A stretch of 33,437 bases of DNA from Acidobacteria bacterium UBA2999 (GTDB lineage: Bacteria > Acidobacteriota > Vicinamibacteria > Vicinamibacterales > UBA2999): positions 1 through 33,437 of the forward strand of contig DDZV01000024.1 of the NCBI GenBank assembly GCA_002346475.1, read 5' to 3'. The notes below the pieces were generated by a model that was not told the origin of the DNA, searched no databases, and saw only the letters and a program-made list of their open reading frames with translations. The translations under genes were made by a program, and so were the position numbers. Within the stretch, counting starts at the first letter, position 1. The number at the start of each line of letters is the position of its first letter. This document shows positions 1 to 8,466 of this stretch, in pieces.

Positions 1-1445
1 GTGGACCGCACACCGGTTGCGACCTGGACACCTGCTACAACGGCACCATCGAGAATAGATGTGTAAGACCCATCTGAAATACCAGTTTGAACCATCACGC
101 GCGACAACTGCCCGTCCGCAACGACCCACAAAGTCGACCCCGTAGATGACTGGCTCGCCGACCTCTGCGGCTGTGTAAGACCTGGCATCCGTGGTCTACC
201 ATCACGACGCGCCTGTTGAAACTGTTGTCGTAAACGTTGACGTTCGTCCACCGACATCTGCTTGATACGTGCACGCATTTGTTCTCGTTGCTGAGGACCC
301 ATTTGTGACGGAAAGAACGGCGCATCCTCCAAGGACGCATTTAACTCGCCACTTTGCTGTACCTCAACAACCTCAATGGCACTTTTTGCATCAACAACTG
401 GATCCCTTTGCACAACAGCTTGTGGCTCGGAACCTGCTATCTCACGTCCACCAGGCACTGGTTGCCCTAACGCAGCAAATACTTCTGGGGAGGGGTTATA
501 TCGCAAGGCCCCATTGGGTATACGTAACACATTGTTTGCACGAGCAATTTCAACAGTAACCATCGCAGTCATACCCGGTTTCAGTATTAGCGCGGGATTC
601 GGCACATTGATAATCGTGACGTAACTCACCACGTTCTGCGTAACAACAGGTTCCAATCGCACCTGTGACACGGTACCTGTAAAAGTTTCATTTGGATAGG
701 CATCTACACGGAAGGTCACCGACTGACCCGGTTGAATCCGTCCAATATCAGACTCGTCTACGTTTGCATTAACTTGCATCTCTGCAAGGTCTTGGGCTAA
801 CACATAGAGAGTCGGAGCATTCATGCTCGCAGCCACAGTCTGCCCTACATCGACACTTCGAGAAATTACAATGCCGTCAATTGGCGCGCGAATAATTGTG
901 TGCCCGAGGCTCACTTCACTCTGATTAAGCGAAGCACGCACCTGCGTCATCTGTGCTTCTGCTGCCCGCAGTGCTGACTGAGCTAAACGAGCATTAATCT
1001 GCGCAGTCTCAAGCTCTGCATCCTGTATTAGCCCTTGCTCTGAAAGATCTTGGGAACGCGTTAATTTGAGCGCTGTATCCTCCACCTGCACTTTGGCTCG
1101 TTCGAGTTCAGCCTCTTGTCGTACCAGTGTTGCGCGGGCTTGCTCGACCTGCGTCTCAAAAAGTGAAGGCTCAAGCTCTGCAATGATTTGACCTCGGCGA
1201 ACATTAGTATTGAAGTCAGCGTGCAGAGCTTTGATTGCCCCTGAGACTTGCGTGCCAACCTGGACAGTCGTCACCGCCTGAAGCGTGCCAGTTGTCTCAA
1301 CGGTGTCAATGACGTTTCCCTGCGTGACCTGCGCCAAAGTAAAAGTAGGCCCAGATTCGGCTACCCCTGTGCCAAAATAGAAGTAAGTCCAGGTAGCCCC
1401 AACTCCTACTACAACTAGAAGAACAAGAGCGAATCGTTTAGTCAT
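1..1445 (-). CDS. RND/MacA-type efflux periplasmic adaptor subunit (HlyD family), C-terminus cut by window edge
   Basis: Reading leftward from ATG at 1445, the frame stays open to base 1, so about 481 residues are visible and the C-terminus lies outside the window. An N-terminal membrane segment (about residues 5-22) is followed by a biotinyl-lipoyl-like half (VGTQVSGAIKAL). Next come a helical hairpin rich in Gln and Glu, the second lipoyl half (GHTIIRAPIDGIVISRSVDV) and a beta-barrel segment (PGMTAMVTVEIA). This order is that of periplasmic adaptors linking an inner-membrane MacB-type ABC or RND pump to an outer-membrane channel. Beyond about residue 370 there is an added Gln/Arg-rich stretch (QQREQMRARIKQMSVDERQR) before the barrel/proximal region resumes. 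The pump partner probably lies to the left, downstream of this gene. Family is confident; the substrate is unknown. Confidence 0.9.
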   Translation of the reverse strand, partial: MTKRFALVLLVVVGVGATWTYFYFGTGVAESGPTFTLAQVTQGNVIDTVETTGTLQAVTTVQVGTQVSGAIKALHADFNTNVRRGQIIAELEPSLFETQVEQARATLVRQEAELERAKVQVEDTALKLTRSQDLSEQGLIQDAELETAQINARLAQSALRAAEAQMTQVRASLNQSEVSLGHTIIRAPIDGIVISRSVDVGQTVAASMNAPTLYVLAQDLAEMQVNANVDESDIGRIQPGQSVTFRVDAYPNETFTGTVSQVRLEPVVTQNVVSYVTIINVPNPALILKPGMTAMVTVEIARANNVLRIPNGALRYNPSPEVFAALGQPVPGGREIAGSEPQAVVQRDPVVDAKSAIEVVEVQQSGELNASLEDAPFFPSQMGPQQREQMRARIKQMSVDERQRLRQQFQQARRDGRPRMPGLTQPQRSASQSSTGSTLWVVADGQLSRVMVQTGISDGSYTSILDGAVVAGVQVATGVRS

Positions 1446-1570
1446 AAGTTTGATCTCTCTGTCTATTTTGACGTCATACAACATATAACTGTTCAAGAAT
1501 AAATGTGAAAAATCTATGACGAGGCCAAGTACAGCTAACGAACACGTATAAAAAGGCTTACGATCAGGCT

Positions 1571-1669
1571 ATGGACGGCAAAGAATCGACTAAACCAACC
1601 GTTTTAGTGGTCGAGGATGAAAAGAATATCCGTTTTAACAATATTTGATAGGCTCTCAATAAGGAGGGC
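1571..1669 (+). pseudogene. Remnant of a response-regulator receiver domain N-terminus
   Basis: From ATG at 1571 the frame reads MDGKESTKPTVLVVEDEKNI and then R-F-N-N-I before TGA at 1646-1648. PTVLVVEDE is the beta-1 strand and acidic pair of two-component receiver domains. After two adjacent stops (TGA TAG) the same frame continues A-L-N-K-E-G. That matches the usual end of receiver helix alpha-1 at nearly the right spacing. The similarity then stops where the next gene begins. I read this as the decayed start of a lost regulator gene. A functional 25-residue peptide is possible but less likely. Confidence 0.6.
1661..1668 (+). promoter_or_regulatory. Strong ribosome binding site for the GTG start at 1673
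   Basis: AAGGAGGG lies 4 nt before GTG 1673 and is the reason for choosing this start. The motif sits inside the response-regulator remnant, so the site appears to have formed from, or survived within, former coding sequence. Confidence 0.6.
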
Positions 1670-1672
1670 ATA

Positions 1673-2215
1673 GTGGGATTGATCAAGCGGGTCGCTCGTG
1701 TGGTAGGTCGATTACTACTAATGGTAGTTATTTTTGGCGCTGGATGGCTCTTTGCCAGGGTTGGCATCGGCACTGCTATTGAACCAAGCTCGCTTACCGA
1801 ACTTGAAACCCAATTTCGGACACGCATGCAGAACACTTCTCTCATCGGCCAATTCACAGTGGATGGCTATGAGAATCCTGGAGGAATGTCAGACAGGTAC
1901 GACATCTCTGGAGTGGAAAAAATCGGTGACGATCGCTGGCGTTTTGACGTCCGTATGCGACATGGCAATGTCGATGTAACGCTCCCAGTAGCAGTACCCA
2001 TGGTTTGGGTTGGTGATACACCCATCATTATGATGAGCGACTTCAATATTCCAGGAATTGGAGCATTCACGTCACGTGTGTTTTTTCACGGCGCTCGATA
2101 TGCAGGAACGTGGGAAAGTAGTGCAGCTGGTGTCGGTGGCTTAATGTATGGTTCTATTGAATCTGCTGACGATACGGACCCTGATGAGTCAAACGCTGAC
2201 GAGACCCCCGAATGA
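1673..2215 (+). CDS. Small membrane-anchored hypothetical protein
   Basis: A 180-residue protein starting at GTG. An uncleaved-looking N-terminal hydrophobic segment (about residues 10-32, with Arg/Lys before it) predicts an inner-membrane anchor with the rest outside the cytoplasm. The middle is beta-rich: residues around FTVDGY, YDISGVEKIGDDRWRFDVRM and GDTPIIMMSDF, then RVFFHGARYAGTW. The last 20 residues are acidic. The pattern resembles conserved hypothetical proteins of Acidobacteriota and Planctomycetota, but I can name no function. It follows the receiver-domain remnant in the same frame and precedes an FmdB-type gene by 39 nt. Confidence 0.7.
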   Translation: MGLIKRVARVVGRLLLMVVIFGAGWLFARVGIGTAIEPSSLTELETQFRTRMQNTSLIGQFTVDGYENPGGMSDRYDISGVEKIGDDRWRFDVRMRHGNVDVTLPVAVPMVWVGDTPIIMMSDFNIPGIGAFTSRVFFHGARYAGTWESSAAGVGGLMYGSIESADDTDPDESNADETPE

Positions 2216-2254
2216 CAGAAAAGCACCAAATTAAACCACAGGAGCAATTAGATA

Positions 2255-2524
2255 ATGCCCATCTATGAATTCAAGTGTCAAGCGTGCGCTCACACGTTTG
2301 AAGAACTAATTCTTCCGTGGAAAGAGAACGCCGAACGTACGCCTGTCTGTCCTTCATGCCAAGCCAAGGATGTCGAAAAAGTACTTTCAGTTTTTGCAGT
2401 AAAGACCGATGCAACCCGACAGTCAAATCTAAACACGGCACGCAAGGCAGCCAGAAAAATAAAACAAGAAAAAGATACGGAAGAACAGAAGCAGATCATG
2501 GAACATGCTTCTGAACATCACTAA
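2255..2524 (+). CDS. FmdB-family zinc ribbon protein
   Basis: An 89-residue protein beginning MPIYEFKCQACAHTFEEL, the typical opening of the FmdB/Zn_ribbon_8 family. Cysteine pairs at residues 9/12 and 32/35 would bind one zinc ion. The tail is highly charged and probably disordered. AGGAGC lies 9-14 nt before the ATG. FmdB was named for regulation of a formamidase/formamide system, but the wider family has no settled role, so only the fold should be trusted. It may be co-transcribed with the anchored protein before it. Confidence 0.88.
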   Translation: MPIYEFKCQACAHTFEELILPWKENAERTPVCPSCQAKDVEKVLSVFAVKTDATRQSNLNTARKAARKIKQEKDTEEQKQIMEHASEHH

Positions 2525-2808
2525 ATCTCTGGACACCGAGCGTCCCGCGCTATGTTAGTAGAGGCTTCGTGATTCCTCTATTTGACTCGTTACAATCAAC
2601 AACGAATCCGTTTGCATAAAAACCCCAGAGTTAGCAGTCCAATACTAAAAAATTGTTTTGAAAAAACCTACGATTGAGATATCGCCACGCACGTAAACTG
2701 TAAAATCGTTCCCGTTGTAATACCAGTCGCTGCAAAATGGACAACTGCTTGACCATCTTGGCGTTCGTGATGACAATAAATTAACTAATTGAAACCACAG
2801 ATTATATT
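2525..2808. other. Intergenic region upstream of the saccharide operon
   Basis: This 284-nt gap is AT-rich and holds no convincing ORF, RNA gene or strong hairpin. It is the only place for the promoter of the six-gene operon that follows. I could not find a -35/-10 pair good enough to call. Confidence 0.5.
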
Positions 2809-5529
2809 GTGATGATTCCTAAACCTGCTAACCAGGGTCCGTGCATCAACGGCAAGTTCCTCGACGTTGGCGGTCAACGTTTTTTGATTAGAGGCGTAAC
2901 GTACGGAACGTTTGCACCTGATACTGCTGGCAGGCAGTTCCCACCACCAACACAAATTTCTGAAGACTTCGCTCAGATGGCGCAAGCCGGTTTTAACACC
3001 GTACGTACATACACAGTACCAGATACGACACTCCTTGACCTGGCTGCACAACATGAACTTCGTGTAATCATCGGAATGCCATGGCCACAGGAGGGAGCGT
3101 TTCTCGATAATCGCCAACTTGTAAAGCAAATCCGTGGGGGTACTGCTTCCACGGTGAGACAACTAGCCTCTCACTCTGCTGTGTTGCTATTTGCAGTTGG
3201 GAACGAGATTCCTCCCGGCGTTGTACGCTGGCATGGACAGTCTCGAATGGAGAACTTTCTGCACACGCTCTACCAAGATCTTAAATCTAGTGCACCTCAC
3301 GCCTTGTTGACCTATGTCAACTTCCCACCAACTGAGTATCTTGACGTCGATTGCTACGACATCTGCGCGTTCAATGTGTACTTACACCAGGAATCTAACT
3401 TGCGCGCGTATCTCGCACACTTGCAGCACGTCGCTGGTAATCGACCTCTGCTTCTCGCCGAAGCAGGCGCTGACAGCTTCCGTGAAGGTCTGGACGGACA
3501 GGCACAACTCACTTCGATGCAAGTACAAGCTGCCTTTGAAGAAGGAGCTTGTGGCGCAGTGACCTTTGCTTGGACCGACGAGTGGTGGCGCGGTGGACAA
3601 AATGTGGAGGACTGGGCATTCGGACTCGTGGACACCAAACGCCAACCCAAGCCAGCACTTGCGACAGTTACACAAACAATGGCTGAAAGCCCTTTTTCCG
3701 GTGAACAACGTGCCAGCTGGCCAAAAGTTTCGGTGGTTGTTTGTGCATTTAATGCCGCCGATACAATCGATGATTGCTTGGCCTCTCTCGACGCACTTAC
3801 GTACCCAAAAACCGAGATTCTCTTAATTGACGACGGCTCGCGTGACAACACAGCCGTAATTGCACAGCAACACCCCAAGGTACGTGTCATTAGTGTGCCC
3901 AACGGTGGTCTTAGCAATGCACGCAATATTGGCCTTGCTGAAGCAACAGGCGAGATTATTGCTTACACCGATGCAGATGTACAAGTTGACCCGGACTGGT
4001 TAACGTACCTAATTCAACCCTTGGTAACTTCTAACGCTGCCGGTACTGGAGGACCCAATCTGGTACCACATGACGATCCCTGGATAGCACAGTGCGTCGC
4101 GCGTAGTCCAGGTGGACCCACACATGTTCTGTTGGACGACCGTGTCGCCGAACATGTGCCTGGTTGCAATATGGCATTTCGACGAGATGCCCTTCTCTCT
4201 ATTGGCGGCTTTAATTCCGTTTATCTGCGTGCCGGAGATGATGTCGATATTTGCTGGCGCCTACAGGCCAAAGGATTACAGATTCACTTCTCACCATCTG
4301 CACTCGTCTGGCACCATCATCGCTCAACAATCAGAGAGTACTGGCGTCAACAAGTTGGTTATGGGGAAGGCGAAGCCTGGCTTGAGGTACATCACCCAGA
4401 GAAGTTTATTGGAGGACAAGCCCTGTGGCATGGGCACATCTATAGTCCCCTACCCTTTGTGCGTGCGTTCTCAAAACAGCGAGTTAACACAGGAACCTGG
4501 GGAACTGCTGCGTTTCCATCCATCTACCACACCAATGTAAATGCAGTGAAATTTCTTCCCCATAATCCAGGATGGATGGCAGGGTCTTTGGTATTGCTAC
4601 TTGGTAGTGCCATTAGTCTATTGACGCCTTTGACGAATTTGTCTTGGTTGTTACTTGCCCTGGGAACACTTGGATGGACTACAACGATTCTCCAGTGCAT
4701 GAACTTTGCTAAACATTCTGATCTCAAAGATTTGCCACAAATTAGTAAAAGTCCTAAGAAGAGCCGCTTAACTTACCAGGCACTTATTGCATTCCTCCAC
4801 CTGCTACAGCCACTTGCCCGTCTGCGTGGCCGAATTCAGGGAATATCATCGCTACCACAGGTTCCACGCCAGGAATATGTCACTCGTCAACCATGGAAAC
4901 CACCTTTACCAGTCCCTCGAAACGCACGCGTGTCAGGACATCTACTCGCAGGTGGTCGTAACGAACGTTCCTTTTGGAGCGAAGCACAAACAACACACAC
5001 CAAACTTCTGACAGAGCTAGTAGGCATCCTACGCGCTTCTCGTCCGGCGAAGTTTATCAACGTCGATGACGGCTGGCATGCAGACCGGGATTGCAGTCTA
5101 GCAATTGGACGTTGGGGATGGTTATATGTGCGGGTACTCCTTGAAGAACATGCAAAAGGACAGTGCCTGTTTCGTGTTGGTACGCGTCTCAAACTGAATA
5201 TCTTTGGTATCGGCATGATTCTGGCACTAGGCCTACTAATATACGGAGGGATCAGTGCAACTGTTGTGCTGCAGTGGCCTTCGTTCAGTGTAGGAGCCAT
5301 AGTAACAACCGTAGTGATTGGCAGCGTTATCAGAGGAGTTTGGCAAACAATACGTACGGTCGCACTGCTTGATCGTGCGCTAGAGAATGTTGCGATGAAC
5401 GCTGGAATGTATCCTTTGACAAACTCGCATGGCACACGATCCCGCACCTGGTTCCGCCAGCAGTCAACAGAAGGATCCAAGATAAACCAGACAACCTCTC
5501 CCATTCATTCCAGTCGACAGGCAACCTAA
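2809..5529 (+). CDS. Fusion of a clan-A glycoside hydrolase-like domain and a GT2 glycosyltransferase, membrane-bound
   Basis: 906 residues. Residues about 10-290 form a TIM-barrel glycosidase-like domain. It has the acid/base motif GNE (Glu133) and a likely nucleophile in LLLAEAG (Glu218), the spacing expected in clan GH-A (GH2/GH5-like). Residues about 305-510 are a family 2 glycosyltransferase with VSVVVCAFN, DDGS at 341-344, the metal-binding DAD at 388-390 and an acceptor-side GDDVD at 476-480. Hydrophobic segments at about 588-630 and 797-845 suggest membrane insertion. The GTG at 2809 is followed at once by ATG, so either may be the start. It leads an operon with an exporter 1 nt downstream. 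It probably extends or trims a surface sugar; both active sites look intact. Confidence 0.85.
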   Translation: MMIPKPANQGPCINGKFLDVGGQRFLIRGVTYGTFAPDTAGRQFPPPTQISEDFAQMAQAGFNTVRTYTVPDTTLLDLAAQHELRVIIGMPWPQEGAFLDNRQLVKQIRGGTASTVRQLASHSAVLLFAVGNEIPPGVVRWHGQSRMENFLHTLYQDLKSSAPHALLTYVNFPPTEYLDVDCYDICAFNVYLHQESNLRAYLAHLQHVAGNRPLLLAEAGADSFREGLDGQAQLTSMQVQAAFEEGACGAVTFAWTDEWWRGGQNVEDWAFGLVDTKRQPKPALATVTQTMAESPFSGEQRASWPKVSVVVCAFNAADTIDDCLASLDALTYPKTEILLIDDGSRDNTAVIAQQHPKVRVISVPNGGLSNARNIGLAEATGEIIAYTDADVQVDPDWLTYLIQPLVTSNAAGTGGPNLVPHDDPWIAQCVARSPGGPTHVLLDDRVAEHVPGCNMAFRRDALLSIGGFNSVYLRAGDDVDICWRLQAKGLQIHFSPSALVWHHHRSTIREYWRQQVGYGEGEAWLEVHHPEKFIGGQALWHGHIYSPLPFVRAFSKQRVNTGTWGTAAFPSIYHTNVNAVKFLPHNPGWMAGSLVLLLGSAISLLTPLTNLSWLLLALGTLGWTTTILQCMNFAKHSDLKDLPQISKSPKKSRLTYQALIAFLHLLQPLARLRGRIQGISSLPQVPRQEYVTRQPWKPPLPVPRNARVSGHLLAGGRNERSFWSEAQTTHTKLLTELVGILRASRPAKFINVDDGWHADRDCSLAIGRWGWLYVRVLLEEHAKGQCLFRVGTRLKLNIFGIGMILALGLLIYGGISATVVLQWPSFSVGAIVTTVVIGSVIRGVWQTIRTVALLDRALENVAMNAGMYPLTNSHGTRSRTWFRQQSTEGSKINQTTSPIHSSRQAT

Positions 5530-5530
5530 C

Positions 5531-7348
5531 GTGGTGCTCTGGACACTGTCATTTCTCCGGAACTACCGTGGACGTGCCATCGCAATAATAATCCTGGCCA
5601 CAGTTGAAATCTTATTCGGTGTTCTAGCACCTTGGCCTTTAAAAATTATTGTCGACAATGTTTTAAGTGGTCACCCATTACCTGGTCCACTAGAAATATT
5701 TGTTCAATCACTGATCGGCTCAAGTGCCATTGCCTTACTCGTACTCGTGGCCGCAACAGGACTCCTTTTGCAACTTGCTGGAGAGATTGCTTTAATGTTC
5801 CATACGCAACTCCAGGTCAATATGGGACAGCGTATTGTTTACGACCTACGTGCGAGACTTCTTAAACAACTGCAAGCCCTACCACTTGGCCATCATGTCA
5901 AGACAACAACAAGCGATTCCGTCTACCGGCTTGATGCAGACGCATACTGCGTTAACGACCTTGTAATGGGCGGCGTGTTTCCACTCGCCATGTCTGCCCT
6001 CAAACTTTCAGTTATGTTTATCATCCTGGTACAACTCGATCCAACTTTGGCACTCTTATCGCTAACAGTGGCACCATTTCTCTATATCAGTTTGCGTTAC
6101 TACTCACGCCAAATGATTGATCGAGCTGAGCGCGTAAAAATGCGCGAGGCAACATTGCTTGAACGAGCTTACGAAATTTTGTCAGCAGTAAAAGTAATTA
6201 AAAGTTTCGCTCGAGAACAATACGAGTCTGGACGATTTAGCCAATCAGGCACTTCCACAATGGAGGCACGCCTCCGTCTTACATGGCAGGAATCACTCTT
6301 CTCAGTCACAGTAAGTACTATCACCCTGGCTGGAACAGCGCTTATCCTCGTGGTGGGTGGCATGCACGTTCTCAGTGGTGAATTGACCACTGGTGGTCTG
6401 CTTGTTGTGATTGCATACTTAGCAGCCGTCTACAATCCACTCTCATCAATTGCGCACACCGTGGGTGCCCTGCAACAAGCTATCGTGAGTGCTAACCGTG
6501 TCCAGGATATTCTGTCCCTTACACCAGAAGTGCTAGATGCACCTGAGGCACTCGATGCGTCCTCAATCACTGGAACCGTGTGCTTTGATGACGTGGAGTT
6601 TGCGTACGAACCCAACCAACCGGTATTAGATGGAGTAAGTTTCACAGCCAACCCTGGTGAATTAGTAGCTCTCGTTGGTCTCACTGGTGCGGGAAAAACA
6701 AGTTTGGTGAACTTGATTCCACGATTCTTTGAGTCAACACGCGGTCATGTACTTATCGACAATGTGAATGTGTCACATTATTCGTTACGATCACTACGCG
6801 AACAAATAGCAATGGTTCCTCAGGAAACCGTGCTATTCAGCGATACGATTGCTAACAATATTCGGTACGGTCGTCTGGACGCAACTGAAGCAGAAGTAGA
6901 AGTAGCAGCCCGTACAGCTAATATTCATACATTTATCAAAAGCCTGCCACATGGGTATCAAACACCTGTCGCAGAAGCAGGAGCAACATTGTCCGGTGGT
7001 GAACGTCAACGCCTTGGTATTGCCCGTGCGTTACTGAAGCGTGCACCAATCCTGGTTCTTGATGAACCCACTTCAGCCCTAGATGCCATCTCAGAAGCTG
7101 CAATCTTTGATGCCCTACGGGGACTACGAAAAAACAGAACAATTCTGGTCATAGCACATCGCCTATCGACGATCCGTGATGCTACACGTATCCTCGTATT
7201 GCACGAAGGAAAGCTCATCGCACAAGGCTCACACGATGAATTGCTCACGTCGAACACTTTGTATCGGCGTATGTGTGCGCGCCTTTCGGTGGGACGCTCG
7301 CTTGATGACCCAGAATCGGTTGATGAAATCATGCAAACGTTACTGTGA
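5531..7348 (+). CDS. ABC transporter, fused permease and ATPase (MsbA-like exporter half)
   Basis: 605 residues, GTG start one base after the previous stop. Residues about 15-310 carry the six-helix type IV exporter permease. Residues about 345-580 are the nucleotide-binding domain. Visible are Walker A GLTGAGKT (383-390), Q-loop Gln431, signature LSGGE (487-491), Walker B ILVLDE (507-512) and the H-loop His543. All catalytic elements are present, so a homodimeric exporter of a lipid-linked or amphipathic product is expected. Its position between a sugar-polymerising fusion and further glycosyltransferases suggests that it flips a glycosylated intermediate across the inner membrane. The cargo is inferred from context only. 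Confidence 0.93.
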   Translation: MVLWTLSFLRNYRGRAIAIIILATVEILFGVLAPWPLKIIVDNVLSGHPLPGPLEIFVQSLIGSSAIALLVLVAATGLLLQLAGEIALMFHTQLQVNMGQRIVYDLRARLLKQLQALPLGHHVKTTTSDSVYRLDADAYCVNDLVMGGVFPLAMSALKLSVMFIILVQLDPTLALLSLTVAPFLYISLRYYSRQMIDRAERVKMREATLLERAYEILSAVKVIKSFAREQYESGRFSQSGTSTMEARLRLTWQESLFSVTVSTITLAGTALILVVGGMHVLSGELTTGGLLVVIAYLAAVYNPLSSIAHTVGALQQAIVSANRVQDILSLTPEVLDAPEALDASSITGTVCFDDVEFAYEPNQPVLDGVSFTANPGELVALVGLTGAGKTSLVNLIPRFFESTRGHVLIDNVNVSHYSLRSLREQIAMVPQETVLFSDTIANNIRYGRLDATEAEVEVAARTANIHTFIKSLPHGYQTPVAEAGATLSGGERQRLGIARALLKRAPILVLDEPTSALDAISEAAIFDALRGLRKNRTILVIAHRLSTIRDATRILVLHEGKLIAQGSHDELLTSNTLYRRMCARLSVGRSLDDPESVDEIMQTLL

Positions 7349-8466
7349 AAATCCTACTTGCCGGTATTATCGCCAGGCATCCTTTTGGAGGGGTAACGTG
7401 GTGTTCGCTGATGTACCTCTTAGGCTTACGAGCACTCGGGCACGAAGTCTTTTATGTCGAGGACACAGGGGAATGTATTTACGACCCACAGAAAAATGCA
7501 CTCTCACTCGAACCCTCGTACGGTGTTGATTATATTCAACGCACTCTTGAAACATTCGGCCTTGGTAATCGTTGGAGCTTCATTAACTACGACGGGGCTT
7601 ACTACGGTGCGACACGGGACACTATAAAAGAGTACTGTGCGGATGCCGACCTCTTCATTAATTTATCTGGCGGTGCCTGGTTCTGGCGTGACGAGTACAT
7701 GCAAATCCCTAAACGAATATTCATAGACTCAGATCCTGTTTTTACACAGCTTGCAATTGCGAAAGCGGACCCCTCGTACGTTAAATTCTTTACCCAGTTC
7801 GATCATTTATTCACCTTCGGAGCAAATATAGGTACGTCGTTCTCAGATGTCCCCACGAGTGGGTTCACCTGGCATAAAACTTGGCAACCTGTAGTTACTG
7901 AACTATGGCAGACAACAGCACCACCTATCCGTGACCAATTCACAACAGTGATGACCTGGAAAACTGAGAGCTTTACTGAGGTGGACGGTAATAAAGATCG
8001 TGAATTCCTGAAATTTATCGACCTGCCAGCACAAACGTCACAACACCTCGAACTGGCTGTGAACGGACCACATCAATTACTTCAAAAGCATGGGTGGTTA
8101 ACAATTGATGCTATGTCTATTTCACTCTCACCCTGGGACTATCGAGATTTTATTCAAAACTCAAAAGCCGAATTTGGTGTAGCCAAACACGCCTATGTCA
8201 TTCATCGGTCAGGCTGGTTCAGTGATCGAACCGAGTGTTATTTGGCTGCTGGCCGACCAGTGCTCGTCCAAGATACCGGCTGGAGCAAACATCTACCAAT
8301 AGGAACTGGGTTACTTGGATTTTCAACACTTGAAGAAGCGCTCAATGGTTTGAACGAGCTTGAACACAACTACACCAAACATGCTAAAGCTGCCAAGGAA
8401 ATTGCGCGCGACTATTTTGACGCATCACACGTATTGCCTGCATTAATCGAAAGAGCGTCTGTGTAA
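7345..8466 (+). CDS. Glycosyltransferase, CgeB/GT-B-like
   Basis: 373 residues, GTG start overlapping the ABC gene by 4 nt (GTGA), a sign of translational coupling. The N-terminus (MKILLAGIIARHPFGGVTW, then LRALGHEVFYVED) has the Gly-rich first strand and helix of a GT-B Rossmann half. The C-terminal half contains a donor-side motif, YVIHRSGWFSDRTECYLAAG, followed by RPVLVQDTGWSKHLP. This resembles the C-terminal part of CgeB-like proteins. No signal peptide or membrane segment is seen, so it likely acts in the cytoplasm before export. Donor and acceptor cannot be read from the sequence. Confidence 0.75.
   Translation: MKILLAGIIARHPFGGVTWCSLMYLLGLRALGHEVFYVEDTGECIYDPQKNALSLEPSYGVDYIQRTLETFGLGNRWSFINYDGAYYGATRDTIKEYCADADLFINLSGGAWFWRDEYMQIPKRIFIDSDPVFTQLAIAKADPSYVKFFTQFDHLFTFGANIGTSFSDVPTSGFTWHKTWQPVVTELWQTTAPPIRDQFTTVMTWKTESFTEVDGNKDREFLKFIDLPAQTSQHLELAVNGPHQLLQKHGWLTIDAMSISLSPWDYRDFIQNSKAEFGVAKHAYVIHRSGWFSDRTECYLAAGRPVLVQDTGWSKHLPIGTGLLGFSTLEEALNGLNELEHNYTKHAKAAKEIARDYFDASHVLPALIERASV

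Noticed and set aside
3354..3926. 190-codon minus-strand ORF across the glycosidase/GT2 border
   Set aside because: Antisense to motif-bearing sequence and without recognisable domains.
4887..5504. 205-codon minus-strand ORF inside the GH-GT2 fusion gene
   Set aside because: Low-complexity Ser/Arg/Thr-rich product typical of an antisense shadow; the plus-strand frame is continuous.
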